Position numbers and translations under genes: made by a program | Source of the DNA: CAZSWR01 sp964610885 | GTDB lineage: Bacteria > Bacteroidota > Ignavibacteria > Kapaibacteriales > UBA2268 | Direction: 5' to 3' | Assembly: GCA_964610885.1 (NCBI GenBank) | Contig: CAZSWR010000007.1 | Location: 1-61,076 of the forward strand | Length of the DNA stretch: 61,076 nt | Part shown: in pieces, positions 18,629 through 28,025 of the stretch | Layout of the letters: every line of letters begins with the position of its first letter | Numbering within the stretch: the stretch's first letter is position 1 | The notes under the pieces: generated by a model | Told to the model about the DNA's origin: nothing | The model's input: only the letters and a program-made list of their open reading frames with translations | Database searches by the model: none

Positions 18629-18658
18629 TGTACGGGTTCAAAATTTTGAACCCGTACA
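18629..18658. repeat. Perfect 30-base palindrome, family F copy 1
   Basis: TGTACGGGTTCAAAA is followed by its exact reverse complement. The core GGTTCAAAATTTTGAACC recurs at 33324-33353 and 33523-33550 with different but still paired outer arms. The upstream flank (GCGCGGCCAGAAATG) also recurs inverted beside the 33523 copy. Confidence 0.85.
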
Positions 18659-18704
18659 ACAACATATTTAACCCTACAATAACAAAACGCCCCCCACCAA
18701 CAAT

Positions 18705-18728
18705 ACCCACACAAAACGTTATAGACCC
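18705..18728 (-). repeat. Solitary copy of shared element end motif
   Basis: On the minus strand this reads GGGTCTATAACGTTTTGTG followed by TGGGT, the end motif that bounds noncoding elements at 27077-27409, 28377-28585 and 31396-31802. It lies in the 418-base gap upstream of the aminotransferase gene. The rest of that gap is AT-rich and shows no gene. Confidence 0.6.
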
Positions 18729-18987
18729 AAAAAAACGGCATTCTACCATGGTTTAACCGCTCGCGTGGTATTGTGTAATTCTAGCTGTTTCTGGCTTACT
18801 CATAATGGTATGTTGGATTGTGCCACACGAATCGTAATAGTACCAAAAAAAATTAATTTGGTTAGTAAAAAAAAATTTAAGATTTTTGTTTTTTGTATCT
18901 AACTCATTAGACAAAAAAACTAAGTTCTTACAATACATTAAATGAGCAAAAAATAACTTGTTTCATATATTTGGATTTACTACTAAC

Positions 18988-20205
18988 ATGAGTTTAAGTC
19001 TTATCGCTAAAAATGTAAAAGAATCCGTAACCCTGCAGCTGAACGAAAAGTTTGCTGTCATGAAAGCAAAGGGAGATCCGGTTATTCATTTGGGCGGCGG
19101 CGAACCCAAGACCAAAGCCCCCATCGATGCTATCGTATCGGCAAGTGCCCTTATCAATTCGGGCGAAGTGCGCTACGCACCGGCAGATGGTATTCCTGAT
19201 TTGAAAAAAGCCATCATTCGCTACACAGAGGAATGGTACGGCCGCAAAGTGATGCCCGAAAACGTGATGGCGTCGAGCGGAGCCAAGCAAGCCATTATGT
19301 GCGCCCTTATGGCCATCCTGAATCCTCAGGAAGAAGTCATTTTCCCCGCACCGTATTGGGTCAGCTACCCCGAAATGATTAAACTCTGCGGCGGCGTCCC
19401 CGTGGCTGCCGTCCCCGAAGATGGCTCGTTCATTCCCCGCCTCAAAGACATCGAACAAAACGTTACTTCATATACAAGGGCAGTCATCATCAACAGCCCG
19501 AATAACCCATCAGGCGCTGCCTATCCTGAAGAATTCATCAAAGAAATTGTCGAATTCTGCGAGAAAAAAGGCCTCTGGCTGATCATGGACGATATTTATC
19601 ATCGTTTGCTCTTCGGGACAAAGAAACCGATCAATTGCTATAAATATGCAAAAGACCTCTCGGAGAATTCGAAAATCATCGTCATCAATGGCGTTTCGAA
19701 AATGTATGCTATGACCGGCTTCCGTATTGGTTGGGCCGTCGGCAACAAGAAACTCATCGAGGCAATGCGCTGCATCCAGGGCCACCAAACTTCCGGCCCG
19801 TCGATCATCCAGCAGCAAGCAGCCGTCGGCGCTCTCTATGGCGTCCAAAGCTCGGTCGAAAACCTTCGACTGACGCTCGAGAACAATTCGCAAGTGCTCT
19901 ACGATTTGCTCAAATCCTTCGATGGCGTGCACGTCAACAAACCGGACGGCACTTTCTATTGCTTCCCCGATTTCAGCTACTACAACAAAAGCTCGAAAGC
20001 GCTTTCCGATTTCCTGCTGGAAAAAGTAATGGTCCTGACCGTGCCCGGCGTGGAATTCGGACTCGAAGGCCACTTGCGCCTCTCCACCTGCGGCACGATT
20101 AAAGACATTACCGACGGTATCGAGAGAATTAAATGGGCGCTCGACCCCAATTCGCCTAACGAACTCTATATCGGCGAACGCAAACTCGTGAGGGACTGGC
20201 TATGA
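18988..20205 (+). CDS. Pyridoxal-phosphate aminotransferase, aspartate-aminotransferase type
   Basis: A class I fold-type I aminotransferase, probably interconverting aspartate and oxaloacetate. The signature blocks are HLGGGEPKTKAP near the N-terminus, INSPNNPSGAAYPEEF (substrate carboxylate and PLP contacts), IMDDIYHRLLFG (Asp to pyridine N, Tyr to PLP), and NGVSKMYAMTGFRIGW with the PLP-binding Lys. The start at ATG 18988 gives MSLSLIAKNV; a TTG ten codons upstream is possible. Its stop overlaps the pckA start (ATGA), a direct sign of translational coupling. The pairing suggests that the oxaloacetate made here feeds the neighbouring carboxykinase, or the reverse. Confidence 0.9.
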   Translation: MSLSLIAKNVKESVTLQLNEKFAVMKAKGDPVIHLGGGEPKTKAPIDAIVSASALINSGEVRYAPADGIPDLKKAIIRYTEEWYGRKVMPENVMASSGAKQAIMCALMAILNPQEEVIFPAPYWVSYPEMIKLCGGVPVAAVPEDGSFIPRLKDIEQNVTSYTRAVIINSPNNPSGAAYPEEFIKEIVEFCEKKGLWLIMDDIYHRLLFGTKKPINCYKYAKDLSENSKIIVINGVSKMYAMTGFRIGWAVGNKKLIEAMRCIQGHQTSGPSIIQQQAAVGALYGVQSSVENLRLTLENNSQVLYDLLKSFDGVHVNKPDGTFYCFPDFSYYNKSSKALSDFLLEKVMVLTVPGVEFGLEGHLRLSTCGTIKDITDGIERIKWALDPNSPNELYIGERKLVRDWL

Positions 20206-21866
20206 AATATTTAGAATTCGCAACCCCTGCAAGTAAGCACGCTCAGACGCTGAAAAGCGACTACAAGCTCACGAACCACGGCGTTACGAACCTCGACCGC
20301 ATCTATTGGAATCTGCCCAATGAAGCGCTCTACGAGGAAATCGTCTTCCGCGGCGAGGGGCACATCTCGCACCAAGGCCCGATCATCGTCAATACAGGCA
20401 AACACACGGCCCGCGCCGCATCGGACAAATGCGTCGTCCGCGAGCAAACCTCCGAAGACGATGTTTGGTGGGGCGTCTATAACCGCCCGATCAGCGCTGA
20501 GAAATTCTCGCAATTGCATTCGCGCATGATGGCCTACCTTCAGGGCGAAGAAGTTTTCGTGCAGGATTGCTACGCAGGCGCCGACGAAGAACACAAACTT
20601 CCCGTCCGCATCATCACCGAATACGCATGGCACAGCCTGTTTGCCCGCAACATGCTCCTGACGATCAATAATCCCGAGGAATTGCGCAAACACGTACCGG
20701 AATTCACTATCATCTGCTGCCCGAAATTCAAAGCAGACCCCAGAGTGGACGGAACCCGCTCGGAAACGTTTATCGCAGTGAACTTTGCCCAACGCCTCGC
20801 CCTCATCGGCGGCACGGGCTACGCCGGCGAAATCAAGAAAACTGTCTTCACAGTGATGAACTACTTGCTCCCGAAAGACGGAGTGCTCCCAATGCACTGC
20901 TCGGCAAACGTGGGCAAAGAAGGCGACGTCGCCCTCTTCTTCGGACTTTCCGGAACTGGTAAAACCACACTTTCGGCAGATCCGAAACGCTTCCTCATCG
21001 GCGATGACGAACACGGCTGGAGCGACCAAGGCGTGTTCAACTTCGAGGCCGGTTGCTACGCAAAGGTTATCCGCCTGAGCGCCGAACACGAGCCGGAAAT
21101 CTATGCTTGCACGCGCCGCTTCGGCACAGTGCTCGAAAACGTCGTCTGGGATCCGGCCACCCGCCTGATCGATTTGGACGACGAACACATTACCGAAAAC
21201 ACTCGCGCTTCGTATCCGCTCGAGTTCATCGCCAATGCAGTCCCCGACAAGCGTTCGGACAACCAACCGAAGAACATCATCTTCCTGACGTGCGACGCAT
21301 CGGGCGTTATGCCTCCGATCGCCAAACTGACACCCGAACAGGCCATGTACCACTTCATCAGTGGCTACACGTCGAAGATCGCCGGAACGGAAATCGGTCT
21401 CGGCATCGAGCCGCAAATCACGTTCAGCGCTTGCTTTGGCGCTCCGTTCATGGTGCACCATCCCTACGAATATGCCAACCTGCTCCGCAAGAAAATGCTT
21501 CAGACCGGCGCCCAATGTTGGTTAGTCAATACGGGTTGGGTGGGCGGCCCCTTCGGAATCGGTAAACGTATTTCGATCCGCCACACACGCAACCTGCTGA
21601 CGGCAGCCCTCGAAGGCAATCTGGCGAAAGTCAAATACCGCAAAGACCAGCTCTTCGGTTTCGAAGTGCCACTGGCCTGCCCGGACGTGCCCGAAGACGT
21701 GCTCGACCCGTCGAACTCTTGGGGAAACAAGGACGAGTATTGGAAAAAATACGACGCCCTTGCCGCCCGCTTCATCGAGAACTTCAAACTGTTTGCCGAA
21801 CACACGACGGACGAAGTGCAAGGCGCCGGCCCGAAACGTGTCTCGCAGATTAAATTGAAGAAGTAA
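20202..21866 (+). CDS. pckA: Phosphoenolpyruvate carboxykinase (ATP)
   Basis: This enzyme converts oxaloacetate and ATP to PEP, CO2 and ADP, linking the TCA cycle with gluconeogenesis. The 554-aa length and motifs fit the ATP-dependent family: the kinase-1a motif FFGLSGTGKTTLSAD (P-loop), kinase-2 IGDDEHGWSD, GCYAKVIRLS for metal and substrate binding, and MHCSANVG with the active-site residues. The C-terminal NTGWVGGPFGIGKRISI block is present. It overlaps the aminotransferase stop by four bases and is followed by a good terminator, so the two genes form one unit. Confidence 0.96.
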   Translation: MKYLEFATPASKHAQTLKSDYKLTNHGVTNLDRIYWNLPNEALYEEIVFRGEGHISHQGPIIVNTGKHTARAASDKCVVREQTSEDDVWWGVYNRPISAEKFSQLHSRMMAYLQGEEVFVQDCYAGADEEHKLPVRIITEYAWHSLFARNMLLTINNPEELRKHVPEFTIICCPKFKADPRVDGTRSETFIAVNFAQRLALIGGTGYAGEIKKTVFTVMNYLLPKDGVLPMHCSANVGKEGDVALFFGLSGTGKTTLSADPKRFLIGDDEHGWSDQGVFNFEAGCYAKVIRLSAEHEPEIYACTRRFGTVLENVVWDPATRLIDLDDEHITENTRASYPLEFIANAVPDKRSDNQPKNIIFLTCDASGVMPPIAKLTPEQAMYHFISGYTSKIAGTEIGLGIEPQITFSACFGAPFMVHHPYEYANLLRKKMLQTGAQCWLVNTGWVGGPFGIGKRISIRHTRNLLTAALEGNLAKVKYRKDQLFGFEVPLACPDVPEDVLDPSNSWGNKDEYWKKYDALAARFIENFKLFAEHTTDEVQGAGPKRVSQIKLKK

Positions 21867-21887
21867 AAACTGAAACAGCTCAAAATG

Positions 21888-21924
21888 AAAAGCCCCTACC
21901 GATTCGTTTCGTGTGGGGGCTTTT
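21888..21924 (+). terminator. Intrinsic terminator of the aminotransferase-pckA operon
   Basis: AAAAGCCCCTAC pairs with GTGGGGGCTTTT. The stem begins 21 bases after the pckA stop. The flanking A and T runs make it plausible in both directions. Confidence 0.75.
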
Positions 21925-22144
21925 ACTTTGTATGGATGGTGTTGACGCTCAGTTTTCAACATGGAGTATTCATAAAAAAATGAAATACATTCTATACCCT
22001 CATCCCCAGCCCTTCTCCCGACGGGAGAAGGGAGTAAGAAAACGTTTTATTATGGAAGTCCCTTTCGCCCTTTGGGAGAAAGGGATTAAGGGATTGAGGG
22101 TTTTTCTAACGAACTTTTTGGGTTCAACCATCCAAGCAAGATTC

Positions 22145-23287
22145 CTACCATGCCTTCTTGAGCAATTCAATAATGTCATCTTTCGTGAATTGCTTCAGCA
22201 CGCCGATTTGCCCGACCATGAGAGCGTTTTCGGCGATTGCGGGGATTTCATGCTCTAGGACGCCCAATTCGCGAAGTGCGATTGGGGCGCCCCATGATTT
22301 TTGTTTGGCTTTCATTTTTTCGATGGCCTCGGCGACCGAGTCCGTATGCCAGATATTGCGCGCCCAGCGGCCGAAAAGCGTGGGATTGATGTCAGCAACC
22401 ATCGAAATCCAAGCCGGAATTACTACTGCAAGTCCGGCGCCGTGGGCCACTTCGGGATGAATAGCACTAATGCCGTGTTCGATCCGGTGGCAGGCCCATT
22501 CGCCTCCGTTCAGTCCGGTGCCCGAAATGCCGTTCAGCGCGAGCGTCGCGGCCCAGGCAATGCTGGCGCGGGCATTGTAGTCATTCGGATCGGATTGGAG
22601 CCTGTCAAGTGATTTAATCACTGTCATGAAAATTGATTCGTCGAGAGCAAGTGTCATTTCTTCGTCGCGGCCAACCGAATAGAATTCCATGGTGTGGGCC
22701 ATCGCGTCGATTGCGCCATTCACCGTCTGATGCCACGGCAGAGTGGACTGCACCGACGGATCGATGATTGAGAACCGAGGAGCCACGAGCGGCGAATAAA
22801 TGGCCCATTTTTTCTTTTCTGCTTCGTTTGTCAGCACGGCGTTGATATTCATCTCCGATCCAGTGCCAGAAAGCGTCAGCACGGTGAAAAGAGGCAAGGC
22901 GCGAGTGATTGGTTCGGCGCGAGTGAACGCAGCCCATAGGTCGTTCAGGTAGTATCCGGCGGCCACGGATTTCGCCTCGTCGATTACGGATCCGCCACCG
23001 AGGGCGATGATTCCATCGACTGCTTCTTCGCGGGCGAAACGAACCACTTCCTTTGCGTGCTCGAGCGTCGGATTGGCCTGCACGCCCCATTGCTCCACGA
23101 ATTGGATTCCGCTTCGTTCGAGCGACGAAGAGACCTGGCCATAGACGCCATTCTTTTTCACAGATCCGCCACCGGCCAAAAGCAGGACTTTCTTCAGTCC
23201 GAATTGAGAAATCTCTTTCCCGATGGTCGGGATGGTATCTTTGCCGAATATTATTCGTATCGGGTTGTAACTAATAAAATTATTCAT
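22145..23287 (-). CDS. Iron-containing alcohol dehydrogenase (butanol dehydrogenase type)
   Basis: This NAD(P)H-dependent dehydrogenase probably reduces aldehydes to alcohols, as in the YqhD/BdhA group. The N-terminal FGKDTIPTIGKEI and the nucleotide motif LALGGGSVIDEAKSVA (here IIALGGGSVIDEAK) are typical. The metal site is seen as NGAIDAMAHTMEFY (Asp and His) and later HRIEHGISAIHPEVAHGAGLAVV (two further His). At 380 aa it has normal length. It is followed on the same strand by nothing obvious, and lies 50 bases downstream of the flavin reductase-like gene, with which it may be co-transcribed. Confidence 0.9.
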   Translation of the reverse strand: MNNFISYNPIRIIFGKDTIPTIGKEISQFGLKKVLLLAGGGSVKKNGVYGQVSSSLERSGIQFVEQWGVQANPTLEHAKEVVRFAREEAVDGIIALGGGSVIDEAKSVAAGYYLNDLWAAFTRAEPITRALPLFTVLTLSGTGSEMNINAVLTNEAEKKKWAIYSPLVAPRFSIIDPSVQSTLPWHQTVNGAIDAMAHTMEFYSVGRDEEMTLALDESIFMTVIKSLDRLQSDPNDYNARASIAWAATLALNGISGTGLNGGEWACHRIEHGISAIHPEVAHGAGLAVVIPAWISMVADINPTLFGRWARNIWHTDSVAEAIEKMKAKQKSWGAPIALRELGVLEHEIPAIAENALMVGQIGVLKQFTKDDIIELLKKAW

Positions 23288-23337
23288 ATTTAAACTCTAT
23301 ATAAAATTATACTTATGGTTTCTAAAGTTGATGAATG

Positions 23338-23901
23338 CTATTTTTTAATTGGCAGGAATGCGCCACGCACCTTCTCGCCGACTTTGTGGTATCCCTTTCC
23401 GGCTGTGTCATAGACCAAAGGATCCACAAGTCGTATGTCTGGCGCTCCTTTCTCGTTCAGCTTGTCCTCGTCCACCAACACATCCATTATTTCGCCAACG
23501 AATTGAACGTGTGAGCCCAAGTCGTGCTCGTGAATCACTCGGCAAACGAGTGCCATCGGGAACTCGGCAACAATTGGTACATTGTATTCTTCGTGCCGGA
23601 TGGCCGTCAATCCGTTTTCCTTGAATTTGTCGCGATCGCGCCCCGAGGCCACTCCGCAGAAATCCACCGCTTCGGCCCATCCCGACGAAGGAATGCATAC
23701 TGAAAATACCTTTTGCTCAATAATGCTTTCGTAGCTGTAGCGAGACCTTTGCAGCGAAACGGCAACCGAAGGCGGATTGCTGGAACAAACGCCGCCCCAG
23801 GCCACAGTGACGAGGTTTGCTTTGCTGTTCGAATCGTAAGTACCAACCAAAAGAGTAGGCGTGGGAAGTATTAGAGTTTTGGGGCCTAATGATTTTTTCA
23901 T
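23338..23901 (-). CDS. Flavin reductase-like FMN-binding protein (flavoredoxin type)
   Basis: This is a split-barrel FMN-binding protein of 187 aa, of the flavin reductase-like family that also includes flavoredoxins. The start KTLILPTPTLLVGTYDSNSKANLVTVAWGGVCSS is family-like, as are PSVAVSLQRSRYSYE and VFSVCIPSSGWAEAVDFCGVASGRDRDKF, which line the flavin pocket. It probably moves electrons between NAD(P)H or another donor and a partner redox enzyme, cytoplasmically. It ends 50 bases before the alcohol dehydrogenase start. The substrate is not deducible. Confidence 0.88.
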   Translation of the reverse strand: MKKSLGPKTLILPTPTLLVGTYDSNSKANLVTVAWGGVCSSNPPSVAVSLQRSRYSYESIIEQKVFSVCIPSSGWAEAVDFCGVASGRDRDKFKENGLTAIRHEEYNVPIVAEFPMALVCRVIHEHDLGSHVQFVGEIMDVLVDEDKLNEKGAPDIRLVDPLVYDTAGKGYHKVGEKVRGAFLPIKK

Positions 23902-24132
23902 TTATTATTTCCACTAAAATACACAAAGTTCATTGTAAGAAGACGATAAACTTAGTCAAATGTTACAGAAAAGATAAATGAAAAGATGCTGGCTCGCCGG
24001 TCAAACTAAAACCGAAAGGATAGGCGATTGGATGCGATTATATCGAAAATAGGTCAATTTGCGAACCGATAATTCATGGTTCTGCGGGTGGATTGGACGC
24101 AAAGATTCTATAAGGCACGAACGTGCGGCCGA

Positions 24133-25107
24133 CTACAAATTCCGCTCGACGATATAGTCCGTCAGGGCAACGAGCGAGCGTTTGGCGGCATTGTCCGGGA
24201 AGGCATTGATTGCCTCGAGAGCTTTGTTCTTGAATTCCAATGCTCTTTTCTCGGCATAATCAAGCCCACCTCGAGCTTGGACGAATTCGCCGACTTGTTT
24301 GATTTCGCCCTTCGATATTTTTCCACTTTTCACAAGTTTAAGTATGGCTTTCGCCTCGGATTTCTCGGCTTGGCGCAGCGCATAGAGCAGCGGTAGAGTG
24401 ATTTTTTTCTCTTTGAGGTCGTTCCCAACAGGCTTTCCGATGGATTTGCTGCTGCCGGAGAAATCGAAAATGTCGTCGCGAATTTGGAAGGCAATGCCGA
24501 TATTTTCGCCATACTCGCGGAGGGCGGCGTGTTGGGCCGGGTCCTCGGAGGCGCTAATGGCACCAATTTCGCAGCAGGAGGACATCAACGATGCGGTTTT
24601 GTCGGAGATAATTTTGAAATAGGTTTCTTCGTCGAGGTCTGCTTCGTTCGATTTCTGAATTTGGAGCAATTCCCCTTCGCTCATGCGCCGCACGGCTGTG
24701 GACGAAGCCTTAAGGAATTCAAATTCGCCGCCGTCAATGGCCGTGAGCAGGCCTTTGCCGAGCAAGTAATCGCCCACGAGGACGGCAATTTTATTGTTCC
24801 ATACAGCATTAATCGAGGCGATACCACGTCGGACGCTCGAGGCATCGACCACGTCGTCGTGGATAAGCGTGGCCGTGTGGAGCAATTCGACGAGCGAGGC
24901 GCCCACGTAGGTGCGTTCGTTCGTGCCGCCGCACAGTTCGGCCGAAAGGAAGACAAGAGTCGGGCGGATGCGTTTGCCCTTCTTTTTGGATAGGTACGAA
25001 ACGATCATATCCAACAAGGACACTTTGGACTTCATGCGTCCTTTGAAATAATCTTGGAACTTATCTAAATGGTCTTCAACGGGTCTAATTATTTCTTCAA
25101 GCGTCAT
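24133..25107 (-). CDS. Polyprenyl diphosphate synthase (long-chain)
   Basis: This enzyme extends isoprenyl diphosphate with IPP to make the side chain of the quinone pool. Both aspartate-rich motifs are intact: LIHDDVVDAS in the first half and QIRDDIFDFSG in the second. The 324-aa length and the GKRIRPTLVFLSAELCGG block are typical of octaprenyl/heptaprenyl synthases (IspB/HepT type). The C-terminal sequence AKRSLVALTDYIVERNL is standard. Product chain length cannot be told from sequence alone. It is a lone gene with 510 bases of repeat-bearing DNA upstream. Confidence 0.92.
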   Translation of the reverse strand: MTLEEIIRPVEDHLDKFQDYFKGRMKSKVSLLDMIVSYLSKKKGKRIRPTLVFLSAELCGGTNERTYVGASLVELLHTATLIHDDVVDASSVRRGIASINAVWNNKIAVLVGDYLLGKGLLTAIDGGEFEFLKASSTAVRRMSEGELLQIQKSNEADLDEETYFKIISDKTASLMSSCCEIGAISASEDPAQHAALREYGENIGIAFQIRDDIFDFSGSSKSIGKPVGNDLKEKKITLPLLYALRQAEKSEAKAILKLVKSGKISKGEIKQVGEFVQARGGLDYAEKRALEFKNKALEAINAFPDNAAKRSLVALTDYIVERNL

Positions 25108-25405
25108 CGTCTCGTATTATTAATTCGTAACTTATGCGTCGGGCGGTTGCGCCGCCACAAACTTTGCTCACAGTTTGGTTTTCTGTCTCGCTTGGCCGAC
25201 TTCGCGAATGTTTCATTCAGAACAACTTATTCTCGAAGTTAGCGGGCTTTGTTTAGGCTCGGGCGCCGGCTTAGCGAAATCTTGCATAAACATATTCCAA
25301 ACAATCGAAAATTACGACAAAAAGACGAATAAAAAAAATTGATTCGCTACGTGTTTCTTGTTCATTAATCCGAAGAACTTGCCAGAAAAAGTAAAAGATT
25401 TGCAA

Positions 25406-25529
25406 CAATGGGGCTTGCCCCATTGCCAAAGTTGCAGTAACTCATTCATATATCGACAAATCCCCCACCCTGCTTTTTCAAAGGGGGCTAAAGAAAATAT
25501 TTCACTAAGACATTGATAGTATTATAGAT
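25406..25529 (+). repeat. Modular repeat B, copy 2
   Basis: The hairpin CAATGGGGCTTGCCCCATTG (25406-25425) precedes the conserved block containing CGACAAATCCCCCACCCTG, AAGGGGGCTAAAGAAA and ACATTGATAGTATT. It matches the copies at 4642-4775 and 28026-28175. It lies in the 510-base gap between the polyprenyl synthase and mannose-1-phosphate guanylyltransferase genes. Confidence 0.65.
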
Positions 25530-25540
25530 AGCGTTTAGCT

Positions 25541-25568
25541 CCAACCCACGGGTTAACCCGTGGGTTGG
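25541..25568. repeat. Perfect 28-base palindrome
   Basis: CCAACCCACGGGTT is followed by its exact reverse complement, directly after modular repeat B copy 2 and 50 bases beyond the 3' end of the guanylyltransferase gene. It could form a strong hairpin in RNA but has no T tract. Confidence 0.8.
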
Positions 25569-25617
25569 TACAGAGATACTATTTCAACAGTTTTTCCGAG
25601 TAAGCGCCGGCCAAGCC

Positions 25618-26706
25618 CTACAGATACCGGTTGATTTGCTTGCGGCGCAGGTAGTCCACAAGCTCTGTGATTTCTTCGGAATGCCCGCGCTTGCAGATCA
25701 GCAGCGAGTCCTCGGAATCGATAATGATCAGGTTGTCCACGCCGACTGCCCCGATAAATTTGTTATGGGCGCTGATAAGGCTGTTCGATGAATTGAGCGC
25801 GATAACGTCGCCTTCGATAAAATTATTGCGGGCGTCCTTCATCGAAAGCCGGAACAGTTCGTCCCAAGAGCCGAGATCGCTCCAATTGAAAGTGGATTCG
25901 ACCACGAAGACGTCTTCGCACTTTTCGAGTATGCCGTAATCGATCGATACGGATTCCATCTGGCGATAGGCCAGCTCCAGCGCCGGCGCGAAAGTTTCGG
26001 TGCCGAATGCTTTTTGAACAGGCTTGAACAGCGCAGAGTGGTCGGGAAGGAATTCCGCGAATTTCTTCGTAAACACGTCGAGCCTCCAGATAAACATACC
26101 GCTATTCCACAGAAAGTCGCCGGAATTGATAAATCGGCGGGCAGTACTAATATCGGGCTTTTCGGCGAATGTGGTCGTGGAGCGTACGCCTTTGTCGAAA
26201 TAGTCTTCGATGCCTTCGCGCGTCTCCCTGATTTGGACGTATCCGAACGAAGGTTCGGGCCGCGTGGGCATGACGCCGATGGTAACAATGCCTTCCTTGT
26301 CGAAAGCGACGCCGGCGGCAATATCCAAGCTGTTGTGGAATTCCCTGACGTTATTAATCACGTGGTCGGCTGGGAAAGCCATCATAATTGTGTCTTCGGG
26401 GTATTTTTCGGACAAATACATCGAAGCCAGTCCAAGGCACGGGGCTGTGTTCCGAGCGAAAGGCTCCAGGATGATGTTCTCCTGAGGGACAATTGGCAGT
26501 TGTTCGATCAGGAAATCGCTATTGCCCTCGTTTGTAACGATATAAATATCCTCGGCAGCGAAATACGGAAGCAGTCGAAATACGGTGTTTTGTATCATCG
26601 TACCCTCGCCATAAAGATGGATGAAGGGCTTGGGATTCAACTCGGTCGTTCGCGGCCAAAACTTAGCCCCCGATCCGCCGGCCATGATAACAGCAACTTT
26701 TCTCAT
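25618..26706 (-). CDS. Mannose-1-phosphate guanylyltransferase (short form)
   Basis: This enzyme makes GDP-mannose from mannose-1-phosphate and GTP for glycan synthesis. The N-terminal pyrophosphorylase motif is VIMAGGSGAKFWPRT, a variant of GGxGxRLWP with Lys in place of Arg. The mannose-binding FAEKPD block is at about residue 180 and IWRLDVF follows. At 362 aa it lacks the C-terminal cupin phosphomannose isomerase domain of the long bifunctional form, so the isomerase must be separate. It stands alone, downstream of a large repeat-rich gap. Confidence 0.92.
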   Translation of the reverse strand: MRKVAVIMAGGSGAKFWPRTTELNPKPFIHLYGEGTMIQNTVFRLLPYFAAEDIYIVTNEGNSDFLIEQLPIVPQENIILEPFARNTAPCLGLASMYLSEKYPEDTIMMAFPADHVINNVREFHNSLDIAAGVAFDKEGIVTIGVMPTRPEPSFGYVQIRETREGIEDYFDKGVRSTTTFAEKPDISTARRFINSGDFLWNSGMFIWRLDVFTKKFAEFLPDHSALFKPVQKAFGTETFAPALELAYRQMESVSIDYGILEKCEDVFVVESTFNWSDLGSWDELFRLSMKDARNNFIEGDVIALNSSNSLISAHNKFIGAVGVDNLIIIDSEDSLLICKRGHSEEITELVDYLRRKQINRYL

Positions 26707-27076
26707 AATTCTCCTGCCTAAGTAAATTCACCATTCAATGTTGGACAATCCCATTTAGCGCATTCACAATTGTGGGATGCCCCAGCAAAAAACAAAATCA
26801 ATATCCGGAAATATCAAATGCGCCACCTCGTTCCAAATACAAATATACAAATTGACACGTAAGCATCAAGTTTTTTTTCGAGCATTTATTCAGTAAATAA
26901 AATGTATTTCTATTCAAAACTCGCCCGAGCGCTTCCAGAAAGCGAATTTATGAGTCAAAATTACGGCGAGATGCCTCAATGCCATTGTGTGTTCCCACTT
27001 CATATTTTTTGTTCTATATCGCTTTGTGTGGGTAAACGACAATAATTGATTCTCAGAAATGGAATGCAAGGTATAT

Positions 27077-27409
27077 GGTTCTATGGCGAATAGAATATGC
27101 AAAGTCCCCAATACAATTTGTATTCCTCAAGGAAAGTAATAGTTGTGGATTGATACCGCGTGAGCGGTTGTTGTATTGTAGTGAGTTGTAAGTCCCTTGC
27201 AAGTCATACCGCGTGAGCGGTTGTTATATAGTATCATGCATAAATCAACCAAACACAATCAACATTCGCTACGCGAAATCTTGTTTAAAAAATTTAAAAC
27301 AATATGCTACAATACAACAACCGCTATGCGGTAAAAATATCATTTTGATTTCAACAACTCGCTCAGATTGATGTTTGGGACTTGTACCCACACAAAACGT
27401 TATAGAGCT
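27077..27409. repeat. Noncoding element G, copy 1 (about 333 bases)
   Basis: The left end begins GGTTCTATGGCGAATAG and the right end, inverted, reads CTATAACGTTTTGTGTGGGT. Inside, TACCGCGTGAGCGG plus TTGTTGTATTGTAG (27154-27181) is inverted at 27307-27333, giving a long imperfect stem. Between them lie a second TACCGCGTGAGCGG and the palindromic TTCGCTACGCGAA. The element at 31396-31802 has the same parts. A further copy of the end motif lies just outside at 27011-27034. The flanking bases from 26707 are AT-rich with no gene. Confidence 0.7.
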
Positions 27410-27626
27410 ATGTTCAATAACCTACTCAAAAAAATGCGATGAGTCATTATTGAAATTTGAACCACTCCCCTGTCCCCCATTTTCCAACAATTTATTTATG
27501 TAATAATCATTATTCTATACCTATTGATATTAAAGCATTTATGCGGATTCATGTTTTTTATTTCATAATAATCCTAAATATATTTGATTTATTCAAAAAT
27601 ATTTCGTAGTTTTGAATTCTAAGCAC

Positions 27627-27699
27627 CGCGGGGTGGAGCAATTGGTAGCTCGTCGGGCTCATAACCCGAAGGCTCTAGGTTCAAGTCCTAGCCCCGCAA
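27627..27699 (+). tRNA. Initiator tRNA-fMet (anticodon CAT)
   Basis: The 73 bases fold as a full cloverleaf: 7-base-pair acceptor arm, GAGC/GCTC D stem, anticodon stem TCGGG/CCCGA with loop CTCATAA, five-base variable loop, and CTAGG/CCTAG T stem with loop TTCAAGT. Two initiator marks are present: a C1-A72 mismatch at the top of the acceptor stem and three G-C pairs in the anticodon stem. The 3' CCA is not encoded. It is the only gene within almost 2 kb. Confidence 0.96.
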
Positions 27700-27704
27700 C
27701 ATCG

Positions 27705-27736
27705 AACCACTTGATATTTTTCAGGTGGTTTTTTTT
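27705..27736 (+). terminator. Intrinsic terminator of tRNA-fMet
   Basis: AACCACTTGA pairs with TCAGGTGGTT around a TATTTT loop and runs straight into eight T residues, five bases after the tRNA. Confidence 0.85.
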
Positions 27737-27792
27737 ATGCGTCCCGAGCTTCCGAAAAATTCAACTATACTATTGACGCCGCACATATTAAT

Positions 27793-27868
27793 ATGTCACG
27801 CTTTCAGCGTTGGCACTATGGAACTAACATACTTGTGCTATTAAGATATCACGCCTTCAGCGTTGGCC
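27793..27868. repeat. Repeat H, copy 1 (paired CACGCCTTCAGCGTT modules)
   Basis: Two direct copies of a CACGC(C/T)TTCAGCGTT module are about 57 bases apart, joined by TGCTATTAAGATAT. Matching two-module units lie at 39427-39505 and, inverted, at 47542-47618. Each module is a small palindrome. Noncoding. Confidence 0.65.
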
Positions 27869-27953
27869 TTCGGGATAAACGTTTCAAACTTGAGCTGTAG
27901 TTGAATGCTGCTGAAAAAAACCTATACTTGATATTTTGTGCTTTGCATTGAAG

Positions 27954-27974
27954 GGGCGGGTTCCAAACCCGCCC
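27954..27974. repeat. Palindrome I, copy 1 (GGGCGGGTT-AACCCGCCC)
   Basis: A nine-base-pair stem with a three-base loop. Other copies are at 33631-33651, a partial one near 33706, and 39771-39791. Confidence 0.75.
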
Positions 27975-28025
27975 GAGGATGCGTTGATTAGTTGATGTGC
28001 TGATTGCCAGCCTGAAGAATAATAT

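Noticed and set aside
20211..21515. 434-codon minus-strand frame opposite pckA
   Set aside because: The pckA reading is certain from motifs; the antisense frame has no recognisable domain and Ala/Asp/Phe-biased composition typical of a shadow.
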